64,000 bases of DNA from Duganella lactea (lineage in GTDB: Bacteria > Pseudomonadota > Gammaproteobacteria > Burkholderiales > Burkholderiaceae_D), in NCBI RefSeq assembly GCF_009857505.1, contig NZ_WWCP01000026.1, forward strand, positions 21,516 through 85,515. Direction: 5' to 3'. Numbering within the stretch: position 1 is the stretch's first letter; every line of letters starts with the position of its first letter. The translations under genes and the position numbers were made by a program. This document shows positions 1 through 8,856 of this stretch, in pieces. The notes below the pieces were generated by a model. The model ran no database searches, was not told the DNA's origin, and saw nothing but the letters and a program-made list of their open reading frames with translations.

Positions 1-590
1 TGCACCTCGCCGTAGATGTAGAAGCGCGGCGCGCGCTCGACGTAAATGACGTCGTTGCTGGTCAGTTCCAGGTCGCGATTCAAGTCGCCGGTGCGGGCCA
101 TCTGCACCACGTCCACCACTTCGCGCACAGTCTTGCCGTCCGCGCCCTTGCGGATCAGGTCGATGGCGTCGCCGCCGTCGGCGCTGACGCCGCCGGCCAG
201 CGCCAGCAAGTCCATCACGCTGCGCTTGCCATCGACCGGATAGCGGCCGGGACGGTTAACCTGGCCCAGCACCGACACCTGCTGGCTTTGCAGCACGGTG
301 ACCAGGATGTTGACCTGCGGCTTGCGCACGAAGCCGCCGCTTTCCAGCTGGCCGGCGATCTTCTTCTCGGCCTCGGCGGTTTGCAGGTTGCCGACCGCGA
401 CCTCGCCGATCAGCGGAAAGGTGATCCGCCCCGCTTCGCTGACGCGGGTTTCGGTGGTCAGGTCGGGGTTGCCGTACACGGTGATCTTCACCACGTCGCC
501 CGCGCCCAGCCTGGCGTCGGCGGCCGCCGCGCTGCCCATCAAGGCGACGCACAGCGCCGCCCACATCCCTGCTATCCATCGTTTCATCAT
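1..590 (-). CDS. epsE: Polysaccharide export outer-membrane protein EpsE (partial, C-terminus off window)
   Basis: Outer-membrane export pore protein of the Wza/Poly_export family for exopolysaccharide secretion. Only the first 196 codons are in the window; the gene runs off the left edge. Residues 1-23 look like a cleavable signal peptide (two Met codons, KRW, a hydrophobic stretch, AAAA) without a lipobox cysteine. A Poly_export segment follows (GAGDVVKITVYGNPDL), then an SLBB repeat (VLGQVNRPGRYPV). Start set at the first of two adjacent ATGs, with AGGGA just upstream. It lies 50 bases downstream of epsD and ends the visible epsL-epsB-epsD-epsE series. The EpsE subfamily name rests on these neighbours. 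Confidence 0.85.
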   Translation of the reverse strand, partial: MMKRWIAGMWAALCVALMGSAAAADARLGAGDVVKITVYGNPDLTTETRVSEAGRITFPLIGEVAVGNLQTAEAEKKIAGQLESGGFVRKPQVNILVTVLQSQQVSVLGQVNRPGRYPVDGKRSVMDLLALAGGVSADGGDAIDLIRKGADGKTVREVVDVVQMARTGDLNRDLELTSNDVIYVERAPRFYIYGEV

Positions 591-640
591 GTTGTGTCCC
601 TGTTTCTGAAGAATTAAAGTGTCTCGCTCAGGTGTCCCGC

Positions 641-1528
641 TCACTTCAGGCCGGCCACGCCACGGTCGATCGCGGTGGCCGGCGCCGCCGTGGCGGTCTG
701 GTTCAGATACGCGATCTTGGCGGCCGCCCGCAGACGGGCCAGTTCGGCATCGGTGGCGGCCTTGGTGCGCTGATTGACCAGGAACTGCTCGATCTGCGGC
801 GTCGCCGCGTCCAGCGCGACCGGGGTGTCGCGGATGTCGGCGATGGCGATCAACAGGCTGCGCTCACCCTCGTTGATGATGAACGGCTGGCCTTTCGGTA
901 TCGTCAGCAGCTTCTTCGCCAGGTCGGGCGGCAAATCGGTGGTGGCGCGCGACAGCTGGGCGCGGGCGTAGCGCACCTTGTGCGCGTCGAGCCAGGCCGC
1001 CACCTCCTCCAGCGACTTGGCGCTCTCCAACATCGTCCTCAGCGGCGCGTCAAGGTCGCGGCTGGCCAGCACCAGCTGGCGCATGTCCAGCTGCTTGCGG
1101 CCGGTGAAGAAGTCCGGGTTCTTCTGGAAGTAGTCCTCCACCTCGGCGCGGGTCGGCTTGCCCACCGTGCCCATCTTCTTCTGGATGTAGGCCTGGGCCA
1201 GGATCAGCGCCTTGGCGCGCTCGATCGCCTGCGCCACTTTCGGATCGCGGTCGAGCTTGTCCTTCTCCGCCTGCTCCTGCAACAACTGGCGGTCGATCAG
1301 CGCTTCCAGCAATTTCTTGCTGGCCTCCGCCTGCTGCGCCGGCGCCACGCCGCCGCGCTGCAATTCGTCATTCAGTTGCAGCACCGTGATTTCATTGCCA
1401 TTGACGCTGGCCAGCGACTGACCCGGCTTCCTGGCGGCCTTGTCGCCGCACGCGCTCAGGCCGACGGCCAGCAGCCAGGCGGTGCAGGCAACGGACTTGC
1501 TCAGAGACATGCTGTGTAAGTGCTTCAA
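641..1528 (-). CDS. epsD: EpsD-family peptidyl-prolyl cis-trans isomerase lipoprotein
   Basis: A 295-residue SurA/PpiD-like protein of the EpsD family, found in exopolysaccharide clusters and thought to help fold or assemble the export machinery. The N-terminus carries a lipoprotein signal with lipobox LSAC (Cys about residue 27). A SurA-type N-terminal helical domain follows (LLEALIDRQLLQEQAEKD), then a degenerate rotamase region. The start is probably the TTG at 1528: AAGGA lies 6-7 bases before it, while the in-frame ATG at 1510 has no ribosome binding site. It sits between epsB (56 bases upstream) and epsE. Periplasmic, membrane-anchored location is inferred from the lipobox. Confidence 0.85.
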   Translation of the reverse strand: MKHLHSMSLSKSVACTAWLLAVGLSACGDKAARKPGQSLASVNGNEITVLQLNDELQRGGVAPAQQAEASKKLLEALIDRQLLQEQAEKDKLDRDPKVAQAIERAKALILAQAYIQKKMGTVGKPTRAEVEDYFQKNPDFFTGRKQLDMRQLVLASRDLDAPLRTMLESAKSLEEVAAWLDAHKVRYARAQLSRATTDLPPDLAKKLLTIPKGQPFIINEGERSLLIAIADIRDTPVALDAATPQIEQFLVNQRTKAATDAELARLRAAAKIAYLNQTATAAPATAIDRGVAGLK

Positions 1529-1584
1529 AGTCGTTCCTTCAACTCAATGAGATAAAAACAGGGATGACCAACATCAGGTCCTGG

Positions 1585-2970
1585 TCAGAACGCGTTATCG
1601 CGCTTCAACACCACCTTCACGGTGCGCAGGATGATCCACAAATCCAGCCACAACGACCAGCTGCGCAGATAATCGAGGTCGTACTGAATCCGCGCCTCCA
1701 TCTTGTCCAGCGTTTCGGTTTCGCCGCGCAGGCCGTTGACCTGGGCCCAGCCGGTGATGCCCGGCTTGACCTTGTGGCGCAACATATAGCCCTTGATCAG
1801 CTTGCGGTACTGCTCGTTGTGCGCCACCGCGTGCGGCCGCGGCCCGACGATACTCATGCGGCCTTGCAACACATTGAAGAACTGCGGCAGCTCGTCCAGC
1901 GAGGTCTTGCGCAGGAAGGCGCCGATCGGCGTCACCCGCTGATCGCCCTTGCGCGCCTGCACCACCTTGTCGCCGTCCTCGGTCACGGTCATCGAACGGA
2001 ACTTGTAGACGATGATTTCCTCGCCATACAGGCCGTAGCGGCGCTGGCGGAAAATCACCGGCCCCGGCGATGTGAACTTCACCAGCGCCGCGATCACCAG
2101 CATCAGCGGCAGCAGCAGGATCTGGATCAGCAGCGCCAGCACAATGTCGCTGATGCGCTTGACCAGGCTGTTGACGCCGATGAACGGCGTCTCGCAGATC
2201 GCGATCACCGGTATGCCGGCCACGCTGTCGAAGCGCGCCTGCATCAGGTCGAAGACGTAGATGTCAGGCAGAAAATACACCGACGCGGTGGTGTCCTGCA
2301 GCTCGTCGATCAGCTTGCGGATACGCGGCTGCGCCGAAATCGGCTGGCTAATATAAATCAATTTGACGTGATGGGCGCGCACGTATGACGCCACGTCGGC
2401 CATCGTGCCCAGTATCGGGTGGCGCATATTGAGCGGGTAACGGTCGGGCGTGCGGTCATCAAAGAAACCCTGTATCTGCAGCGGATGGCCGGTCTGGCTT
2501 TCGATGCGGTCGACAAACTTCAGGCTCAGGTCGTTGGCGCCGATGATCACCACCGAGCTGCGTTCGACCACCGCGCTGGCGCCGTCGCCACGCCCCCAGG
2601 TGGCGCTGTAGTTCAACAGCACCAGCAGCAGCGGCGTCGACAGCGCCCACAACAGCAACGCCTGGGTGTCATACATGGTCTCCAGGCCGCAGCACACGGC
2701 CAGCAGCCACAGCACACCGGCCGCCAGCGCCCAGCCGCCGAGCACATCGCGCAGATAGGCCAGCCAGCGGCCACGACGCCAGTTACGGTAGGGGTCGATG
2801 TGCGCGTAGACCGAGCTGGACACATAAAACGCCAGCACCATCAGGATCAGCATGTAGCCATCGAACGGTGCGCCGGTGATGGCCGCGCACACATACAGGT
2901 TGCCCATGATGATCAGGGGGTCCAGCACGCGCTGGAAGAAGGTCACTACCGGGAGATCGCTAATATTCAT
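1585..2970 (-). CDS. epsB: Undecaprenyl-phosphate sugar phosphotransferase (EpsB/WcaJ type)
   Basis: A 461-residue polyprenyl glycosylphosphotransferase that starts the repeat unit by moving a sugar phosphate to undecaprenyl phosphate at the inner membrane. The N-terminal half has about four membrane helices and a nucleotide-binding-like domain (SSVVIIGANDLSLKFVDRI). A fifth helix near residue 270 is followed by the catalytic bacterial sugar transferase domain, with VYKFRSM, DELPQFFNVLQGRMSIVGPRP and KPGITGWAQVNGLRGETE. Length is normal for the WcaJ/EpsB family. It starts 20 bases after epsL ends, consistent with one operon. Glucose versus galactose specificity cannot be read from the sequence. 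Confidence 0.93.
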   Translation of the reverse strand: MNISDLPVVTFFQRVLDPLIIMGNLYVCAAITGAPFDGYMLILMVLAFYVSSSVYAHIDPYRNWRRGRWLAYLRDVLGGWALAAGVLWLLAVCCGLETMYDTQALLLWALSTPLLLVLLNYSATWGRGDGASAVVERSSVVIIGANDLSLKFVDRIESQTGHPLQIQGFFDDRTPDRYPLNMRHPILGTMADVASYVRAHHVKLIYISQPISAQPRIRKLIDELQDTTASVYFLPDIYVFDLMQARFDSVAGIPVIAICETPFIGVNSLVKRISDIVLALLIQILLLPLMLVIAALVKFTSPGPVIFRQRRYGLYGEEIIVYKFRSMTVTEDGDKVVQARKGDQRVTPIGAFLRKTSLDELPQFFNVLQGRMSIVGPRPHAVAHNEQYRKLIKGYMLRHKVKPGITGWAQVNGLRGETETLDKMEARIQYDLDYLRSWSLWLDLWIILRTVKVVLKRDNAF

Positions 2971-2990
2971 GTGGTCTGGATGGCTGTGGG

Positions 2991-4232
2991 TTAGAACTGG
3001 AGGCTGGCATTGAACGACACGCTGTTGGCGCGATAGCCGCTGCTGAATAAACGGTTGCTGGGGTCGCGCGTCTCGCGGTTGTATTGCAGACTCAACTGCG
3101 AGGTGCGGGTCGGCGCGTAGCTGACTCCGGCGCCGAGGGTGCGCGAATCGTCGTCATAGCTGATCGGCAGCACCGACGCCAGCAGGCCGTTGAAGTCGCG
3201 CCGCTCGCGCCGCGCGCTGGCGGTCAGCGCCACCTTGGCGCTCAGGTCCCAGGTCGCGTTGACGCTGCCGCCCTTGCTCAGCGCATAGTTGAGGATGCTC
3301 GACTCCACCGCCGTGAACTCGCGCCAGACGGCGGCCGACCAGCGCAGGCGTTCGCGCGGCGTCCATTGCACGGTGAGGCGCGCATTGGTGCCGCTGACGT
3401 CGCGTTCCGCGCCCAGGTCGTGCCGGCGCTTGACACGGCCGCCGAGGAACTGCACCTCCGTCAGGCCGCTGGCGCGCCACAGCACCTTGAGCTTGAGCTC
3501 ATCCTGGGTATAGCCGGACTCCCGCACCACCGGGCCACTCTGGTTTGCATAGGGATAATGGCCGTTCAGGCGGCGCGCCACCAGGCCGACCGTGCTGCCG
3601 CTGGTGGCCAGAAAATCGACGCCGGCGTCGCTGGCCTTTTCCGTGCGGGTATTGAAGCGCTGCGACGCCAGGTCGTAATCGTATTGGTCGTTGACGTAGC
3701 CGGCATGCACCTGCCAGCTCGGGTGGAAGCGCCAGAAAATATCGGCGAAGCCGCGCTTCTGCGTCTTCAGATTGCGTTCGTTGCTGTGGAAGTCGGTGAA
3801 CGGCGCGATGGTTTGCGCATAACTCGCGCCCAGATGGCCGTTCAGATGGTTGCCCACCACCCAGTTCCACGTGCCCTGGTAATCCTGGCCGGTGTAATCG
3901 AGCTGGCTGAAGTGATCGAAGCTGACCTTGCTGACCTTGGCCGAGCCGACCAGCACCTGGCGCCCGAGCGGCCACTCCACCGAAACCCCGGCCTGCGACT
4001 GGCGGATATTGTCGGCGCGGCCGCCGTCCAGCTGCTGGCCGTCCTCCAGCCGCAGCAGGTTGTCGTCATGGGTGTAACCAAGCGCCACGAAGGGCTTGAC
4101 GGTGTCGCTGAAGGCGGCGTGCGCCGGCGGCGCCAATACCGCGCCGCTTGCCAGCGCCCAGGCCGCCAACCGAAAAGGTCGTGGTGCAGAGCAGCAAATA
4201 CTGCCAGAAAAAAATCGCAAATGAAGGGACAT
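2991..4232 (-). CDS. epsL: EpsL-type outer-membrane beta-barrel exopolysaccharide protein
   Basis: A 413-residue predicted outer-membrane beta-barrel of the EpsL family that accompanies EpsB/EpsD/EpsE in betaproteobacterial exopolysaccharide loci. A long signal peptide ends near residue 39 (LAPPAHAAF). The rest is made of alternating amphipathic strands with Tyr/Trp/Arg girdles (FVALGYTHDDNLLRL, LSLQYNRETRDPSNR), and the protein ends in the barrel signature ASLQF with a terminal Phe. It is the first visible gene of the leftward eps series, 20 bases before epsB. The exact role is not established for the family; a part in secretion or polymer length control is only inferred. Confidence 0.8.
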   Translation of the reverse strand: MSLHLRFFSGSICCSAPRPFRLAAWALASGAVLAPPAHAAFSDTVKPFVALGYTHDDNLLRLEDGQQLDGGRADNIRQSQAGVSVEWPLGRQVLVGSAKVSKVSFDHFSQLDYTGQDYQGTWNWVVGNHLNGHLGASYAQTIAPFTDFHSNERNLKTQKRGFADIFWRFHPSWQVHAGYVNDQYDYDLASQRFNTRTEKASDAGVDFLATSGSTVGLVARRLNGHYPYANQSGPVVRESGYTQDELKLKVLWRASGLTEVQFLGGRVKRRHDLGAERDVSGTNARLTVQWTPRERLRWSAAVWREFTAVESSILNYALSKGGSVNATWDLSAKVALTASARRERRDFNGLLASVLPISYDDDSRTLGAGVSYAPTRTSQLSLQYNRETRDPSNRLFSSGYRANSVSFNASLQF

Positions 4233-4379
4233 TTTTTGTTATCTAACATAGCTGTAAAACGAAACCGCTACCAGTCAGCCCGGTGTGCCGCCAATAAAAA
4301 CGCCTCCGTTCGGGGAAACGCCCTATGACCACCATGGCTGGGATCGGAACCGATCCATAACAAAAATATCACAATACCA

Positions 4380-4416
4380 AAAAAGACAGCGCCCGCAATC
4401 GTGCGCGGGCGCTGTC
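4380..4416 (-). terminator. Intrinsic terminator downstream of uup
   Basis: A perfect 12-bp stem (4385-4396 with 4405-4416, arms GACAGCGCCCGC and GCGGGCGCTGTC) with an 8-base loop. Read on the minus strand it is followed directly by six T residues (4379-4384). It lies 87 bases after the uup stop codon and matches a rho-independent terminator for that gene. It also separates uup from epsL. Confidence 0.9.
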
Positions 4417-4502
4417 GTTGCAACCAGGGTTTATTGTTTGCCGCAGCGCCACAAAAACGCTACCGCCCCCCCCCTGGCCGTCTCACCTCATTCGACCATC
4501 CT

Positions 4503-6401
4503 TCAACTTTTGGCGCGGGCCTCGATGTCTTCCCATTTTTCCAGCGCGGCCAGCAGCTCTTCTTCAATCTCGGCCACGCGGCCGTGCAGGCGCTTGGCCT
4601 CGGCGGGCGTCTTTTTGTAGAAGTCCGGATCGGCCAGTTGCCCGGCGAGCACCGCTTGTTCGTCCTCCAGCAAGGCGATCAACTTCGGCAATTCCTCCAG
4701 CTCACGCTGCTCTTTGTAGCTGAGCTTTTTGGTCTTGGGCGCCGTGCTTGGCGCCGCCGCCGGTGCCGCGACCGGCGCCGCCTTGACGACCGGCTTGGCG
4801 GCGGACGTGGCGCGCACGCGCTCCCAGTCGCTGTAGCCGCCGACGTATTCGCGCCACAGGCCGTCGCCTTCCGCCACAATCACCTGCGTCACCACGTTGT
4901 CGAGGAAGGTGCGGTCGTGGCTGACCAGGAACACGGTGCCGCTGTACTCTTCCAGCAGTTCCTCCAGCAGCTCCAGGGTGTCGATGTCGAGATCATTGGT
5001 CGGCTCGTCCAGCACCAGGCAGTTGGCCGGCTTGGCGAACAGGCGCGCCAGCAGCAGCCGGTTGCGCTCGCCGCCGGACAGCGACTTGACCGGCGAACGC
5101 GCGCGCTCCGGTGCGAACAGAAAGTCGCCCAGGTAGCTCATCACATGCTTTTTCTGGCCATTGACCTCGACCCAGTCGCTGCCGGGCGAGATGGTGTCGG
5201 CCAGGCTGGCCTCCTCGTTGAGCTGGGCGCGCATCTGGTCGAAGTACGCCACCTGCAGCTTGGTGCCCAGCTTGGCCACGCCACTGTCCGGCGCCAGCTC
5301 GCCCAGGATCATTTTCAGCAGCGTGGTCTTGCCGGCGCCGTTGGCGCCGATCAGGCCGACCTTGTCGCCACGCAGGATGGTGCCGGTGAAATCGCGCACG
5401 ATGACGCGCTCGCCGAAATGCTTGCTGATGTTTTCCAGCTCGGCCACGATCTTGCCGGAGCGTTCACCGGACGACACTTCCAGCTTGACCTGGCCCTGCT
5501 GCTCGCGGCGCGCGGCGCGCAGCAGACGCAGCGCTTCCAGCCGGCGCACGCGGCCCTCGTCGCGCACGCGGCGCGCCTTGACGCCCTTGCGGATCCAGAC
5601 TTCCTCCTGCGCCAGCACCTTGTCGAACTTGGCGTTTTCCACTTCCTCGATAGCCAGTTGCTCGGCCTTGCGCACCTGGTAGGCGCTGAAATTGCCGGGG
5701 AAGGACAACAGCTTGCCGCGGTCCAGCTCGATGATGCGGGTGGCCACGTTGTCCAGGAAGGAGCGGTCGTGGGTGATGAACAGCACACTGCCCTTGAAGT
5801 CGCGCAGCAAGCCTTCCAGCCACAGGATGGAGGTGAAATCCAGATGATTGGTCGGCTCGTCGAGCAGCAGCACGTCCGGCGCCGCCACCAGCGCGCGCGC
5901 CAGCGCCACGCGCTTCTGCATACCGCCCGACAGCTGCTGCATCAGCAGGTCGCCCGACAGGTTCAGTTTATCGAGCACGGTCTCGACCTTGTTCGACAGA
6001 TTCCAGGCGTCGGCCGCATCCAGCTGGACCTGGATGTCGTGCATGCGCGCCATGACGGCGTCGTCGTCGCCCTGGCCGAACTGGCCGGTCAGCTCCTCGT
6101 ACTCCTTCAGCAGCAGCGGCAACTCGCCCAGGCCTTCGGCCACGGCGTCGTGCACCGACATCTGCGGCACGAACACCGGCTCCTGCTCGACATAGACGAT
6201 TTTCAGCGACTGCTGCATGACCAGCAGGCCGTCGTCCAGCTTGAACTTGCCAGAGATAATTTTCAGCAGCGAGGACTTGCCGGTGCCGTTGCGGCCGATC
6301 AGGCCGACGCGCTCGCCGGTTTCCAGCGAAAATTCCGCATGATCGAGCAGGGCAACGTGGCCGAACGCCAGTTGCGCGGAAGAGAGAGAGATGACAGCCA
6401 T
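4503..6401 (-). CDS. uup: ABC-F ATPase Uup
   Basis: A 632-residue soluble ABC-F protein with two nucleotide-binding domains and no membrane segments. Domain 1 has Walker A GRNGTGKSS, signature LSGGMQKR and Walker B LLLDEPTNHLD. Domain 2 has GANGAGKTT, LSGGERNR and LVLDEPTNDLD. The C-terminal 80 residues form a charged coiled coil (from KKLSYKEQRELEELPKL), typical of Uup rather than EttA. Family members act on ribosomes or on branched DNA intermediates; Uup influences transposon precise excision in E. coli. Length matches E. coli Uup (about 635). It appears monocistronic, with its own terminator. Confidence 0.93.
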   Translation of the reverse strand: MAVISLSSAQLAFGHVALLDHAEFSLETGERVGLIGRNGTGKSSLLKIISGKFKLDDGLLVMQQSLKIVYVEQEPVFVPQMSVHDAVAEGLGELPLLLKEYEELTGQFGQGDDDAVMARMHDIQVQLDAADAWNLSNKVETVLDKLNLSGDLLMQQLSGGMQKRVALARALVAAPDVLLLDEPTNHLDFTSILWLEGLLRDFKGSVLFITHDRSFLDNVATRIIELDRGKLLSFPGNFSAYQVRKAEQLAIEEVENAKFDKVLAQEEVWIRKGVKARRVRDEGRVRRLEALRLLRAARREQQGQVKLEVSSGERSGKIVAELENISKHFGERVIVRDFTGTILRGDKVGLIGANGAGKTTLLKMILGELAPDSGVAKLGTKLQVAYFDQMRAQLNEEASLADTISPGSDWVEVNGQKKHVMSYLGDFLFAPERARSPVKSLSGGERNRLLLARLFAKPANCLVLDEPTNDLDIDTLELLEELLEEYSGTVFLVSHDRTFLDNVVTQVIVAEGDGLWREYVGGYSDWERVRATSAAKPVVKAAPVAAPAAAPSTAPKTKKLSYKEQRELEELPKLIALLEDEQAVLAGQLADPDFYKKTPAEAKRLHGRVAEIEEELLAALEKWEDIEARAKS

Positions 6402-6575
6402 GGTATAGATAGACGCGGGAAGAAGGAAAGAAGCCCGTATTGTACCGGCTGGCCGCGCGTCACCGCAGGTCTTATCCGGTAATCGGCGGCCCCCAGCCTT
6501 CCTTTCCTGCCAAAAAGGCTATATCATGGCCGCTCGCTGCACGCGGGGCGCCTGCCCTGCCGTCCGCACCGGTGT

Positions 6576-6650
6576 GTCACCATAGTTCAACGGATAGAAT
6601 AGGGTCCTCCTAAGACCTAGATACAGGTTCGATTCCTGTTGGTGACACCA
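6576..6650 (+). tRNA. tRNA-Arg (anticodon CCU)
   Basis: A complete 75-base cloverleaf. The acceptor stem GTCACCA/TGGTGAC is a perfect 7 bp, followed by discriminator A and an encoded CCA (6648-6650). The D arm is GTTC-AACGGATA-GAAT, the anticodon arm GGGTC-CTCCTAA-GACCT with CCT at positions 34-36, and the T arm ACAGG-TTCGATT-CCTGT. It decodes AGG. No adjacent integrase or repeated 3' half was seen, so there is no sign of use as an integration site here. Confidence 0.97.
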
Positions 6651-7063
6651 CCTCTCCCCGCCGCCCCACACAGTTAAAGCAACATTGTTAAATTTCGGGT
6701 TAAAATTCCCCGCTCCTGCCGAGCCCGAAAGGTTTTGACAACCCGCATACAAAAACCGCAACATCCGTCATTTTTGACGTATCTTCGCGCAATTCTCTTC
6801 GTTAAAAACTTTTCGCCAAGCGAAAAAATATGTCTTATTGTAAATTTTCCGTTGCCGGAATCTGACATTTACGATAAAACATCTTAGTTTCCATTCACAA
6901 AACTTCGGCCAATTAGCGCCGAACGGTGACCAACTTCGCCGAAAAAAATACCCGGGAATTAATGTTATTTAAAAGATGAGAAAAATATTTTAAATTCCGG
7001 GCAGTAATTTATTTCCGCGTGGATACAATTCAATCACCCATTCACGAAACAGGGAACTTTGAA
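6651..7063. other. AT-rich intergenic region before the DUF1800 gene
   Basis: 413 bases with no supported gene, clearly richer in A+T than the flanking genes. It contains several inverted repeats: CGTCA-TTTT-TGACG (6766-6779), TTCGGC-N8-GCCGAA (6904-6923), and an imperfect pair of CCCGG-AATT arms at 6951-6962 and 6990-7001. These could be operators or mRNA leader structures for the DUF1800 gene. No matching regulator is recognisable. The tRNA transcript has no obvious terminator here. Confidence 0.5.
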
Positions 7064-8845
7064 ATGAATTCCGCTATCTTCCGAACGATGCTCGCCGCAA
7101 CCTCGTTCGCAGTCCTTACCGCATGCGGCGGCGGGAGCACCGACAACGGTGCTAGCGTTAGTTCCGACAAGACCTTCGGCGCGCTGTTCTCTTCCGGCGA
7201 CGCCGCCACCACCAGTACCAGCAGCAGCGCCGCCAACACCAGCGCCGCCAGCCAGCAACGCTTGAACGGCGTCACCGCGGCGGTCGCCATCACGCCGGAA
7301 CAGGCGTCGCGCTTCCTGGCGCAAGCCTCCTTCGGCCCGACCGCCAGCCAGATCAACGCCGTGGCCGCCAGCGGGCCGGCGGCCTGGCTCAATGATCAGC
7401 TCAACTTCGGCGTCACGCCGACCTACCGCAGCTACATCGACGCCTTGAGTGCCGCCGGCGCGCCGGCCAGCCAGGCCCAGTTCAACGAATTCTTCTGGAA
7501 ACGCGTCGTGGAGGGCAACGATCAACTGCGCCAGCGCGTGACCTTCGCCCTGTCCGAAATCTTCGTCGTGTCGTTCGAAGATGGCACGCTGGCCGAGCAT
7601 CCGCGCGGCATGGCCGACTACTACGACATGCTGGGTAAAAACGCCTTCGGCAATTTCCGCCAATTGCTGGAGTCGGTGACGCTGCATCCAATGATGGGCA
7701 TCTACCTGTCCAGCCTGCGCAACCAGAAGGAATCGGGCAACCGCCTGCCAGACGAGAATTTCGCCCGCGAAGTGATGCAACTGATGACGATCGGCCTGTA
7801 CAAGCTGAATCAGGACGGCACGCAGGTGCTGGTCAACGGCGCCCCGGTGGAAACCTACACCCATGCCGACATCATGGGCATGGCCAAGGTCATGACCGGC
7901 TGGAGCTTCAACAGCACCGACATGTCGGGCAATCGCTTCCTCGGCAACACCAAAGATCCCGACTGGGCGATCAAGCCGATGGTGAACTATCCGAACTTCC
8001 ACTCCACCTCGGAAAAAACCTTCCTCGGCACGACCATCTCAGGCGCCACCAGCGGCGCGGCCGATCTGAAGGTGGCGCTCGACACGCTGTTCAACCACCC
8101 CAACGTCGGGCCGTTCATCGGCCGCCAGCTGATTCAGCGCCTGGTCACCAGCAATCCCAGCCCGGCCTACGTCGGCCGGGTGGCCGCCGTCTTCGCCAAC
8201 AACGGCGCCGGCGTCCGTGGTGACATGAAAGCCGTCATCCGCGCTGTGCTGCTCGATACCGAAGCCCGCACCCTGAGCGCCAACACCGGCAAGGTGCGCG
8301 AACCGCTGCTGCGCCTGGCAAACTGGATGCGCGCCTTCTCCGCCACCTCGGCCTCGACCCGCTACCTGGTTCCATCGCTGTACGATCCGATTCACGGCCT
8401 GGGCCAGGCACCGCTGCGCGCGCCGAATGTGTTCAACTTCTTCCGTCCGGGCTATGTGGCGCCGGCGTCGGAAGTGGGCGCCGCCAAGATGGTGGCGCCG
8501 GAAATGCAGATCACCGCCGAACCCACCGTGATCGGCTACCTCAATTACATGCAAAACGCCATCGCCTATGGCGTCGGCACCGGTTTCGATGTCAAACCGA
8601 ACTATCAGAATGAATTGGCATTGGTCGACAATCCCGCCAAACTGGTAGACCGGATCAACCTGCTTCTGCTGAACGGCAACATGTCGTCGACGCTGCGCGC
8701 CCAGATCCTCAGCGCGGTCTCGTCGGTGCAACGCCCGGCCGCCACCAGCACCAACGCCGAGCTCAGAAGCCGACTGGCCAGCTACCGCGTGCAGCTGGCC
8801 ATCTTCCTGGCGATGGCCTCGCCTGAATACATCGTCCAGAAATAA
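7064..8845 (+). CDS. DUF1800 family lipoprotein
   Basis: A 593-residue protein of the DUF1800 family (PF08811), whose function is unknown. It starts at the ATG at 7064, with AGGGA 8 bases upstream; a longer in-frame start at 7019 has no such site and would precede the signal sequence. The N-terminus is a lipoprotein signal with lipobox LTAC and GGGS after the Cys (residue about 21). A Ser/Thr/Ala linker follows to about residue 75. The family core starts at EQASRFLAQASFGPT and includes NFAREVMQLMTIGL and RAPNVFNFFRPGY. It is followed 11 bases later by a DUF1501 gene, its usual partner. An exported, possibly surface, role is inferred. Confidence 0.9.
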   Translation: MNSAIFRTMLAATSFAVLTACGGGSTDNGASVSSDKTFGALFSSGDAATTSTSSSAANTSAASQQRLNGVTAAVAITPEQASRFLAQASFGPTASQINAVAASGPAAWLNDQLNFGVTPTYRSYIDALSAAGAPASQAQFNEFFWKRVVEGNDQLRQRVTFALSEIFVVSFEDGTLAEHPRGMADYYDMLGKNAFGNFRQLLESVTLHPMMGIYLSSLRNQKESGNRLPDENFAREVMQLMTIGLYKLNQDGTQVLVNGAPVETYTHADIMGMAKVMTGWSFNSTDMSGNRFLGNTKDPDWAIKPMVNYPNFHSTSEKTFLGTTISGATSGAADLKVALDTLFNHPNVGPFIGRQLIQRLVTSNPSPAYVGRVAAVFANNGAGVRGDMKAVIRAVLLDTEARTLSANTGKVREPLLRLANWMRAFSATSASTRYLVPSLYDPIHGLGQAPLRAPNVFNFFRPGYVAPASEVGAAKMVAPEMQITAEPTVIGYLNYMQNAIAYGVGTGFDVKPNYQNELALVDNPAKLVDRINLLLLNGNMSSTLRAQILSAVSSVQRPAATSTNAELRSRLASYRVQLAIFLAMASPEYIVQK

Positions 8846-8856
8846 GGAGCCTCACC

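Noticed and set aside
4401..6482. A 693-codon open frame on the plus strand opposite uup
   Set aside because: It is fully antisense to uup, shows GC-rich frame bias (Arg/Gln/Leu-rich, no domains), and uup has intact motifs and a terminator.
6576..6650. tRNA-Arg as an attachment site of an integrated element
   Set aside because: No integrase, no repeated tRNA 3' end, and the downstream genes are ordinary.
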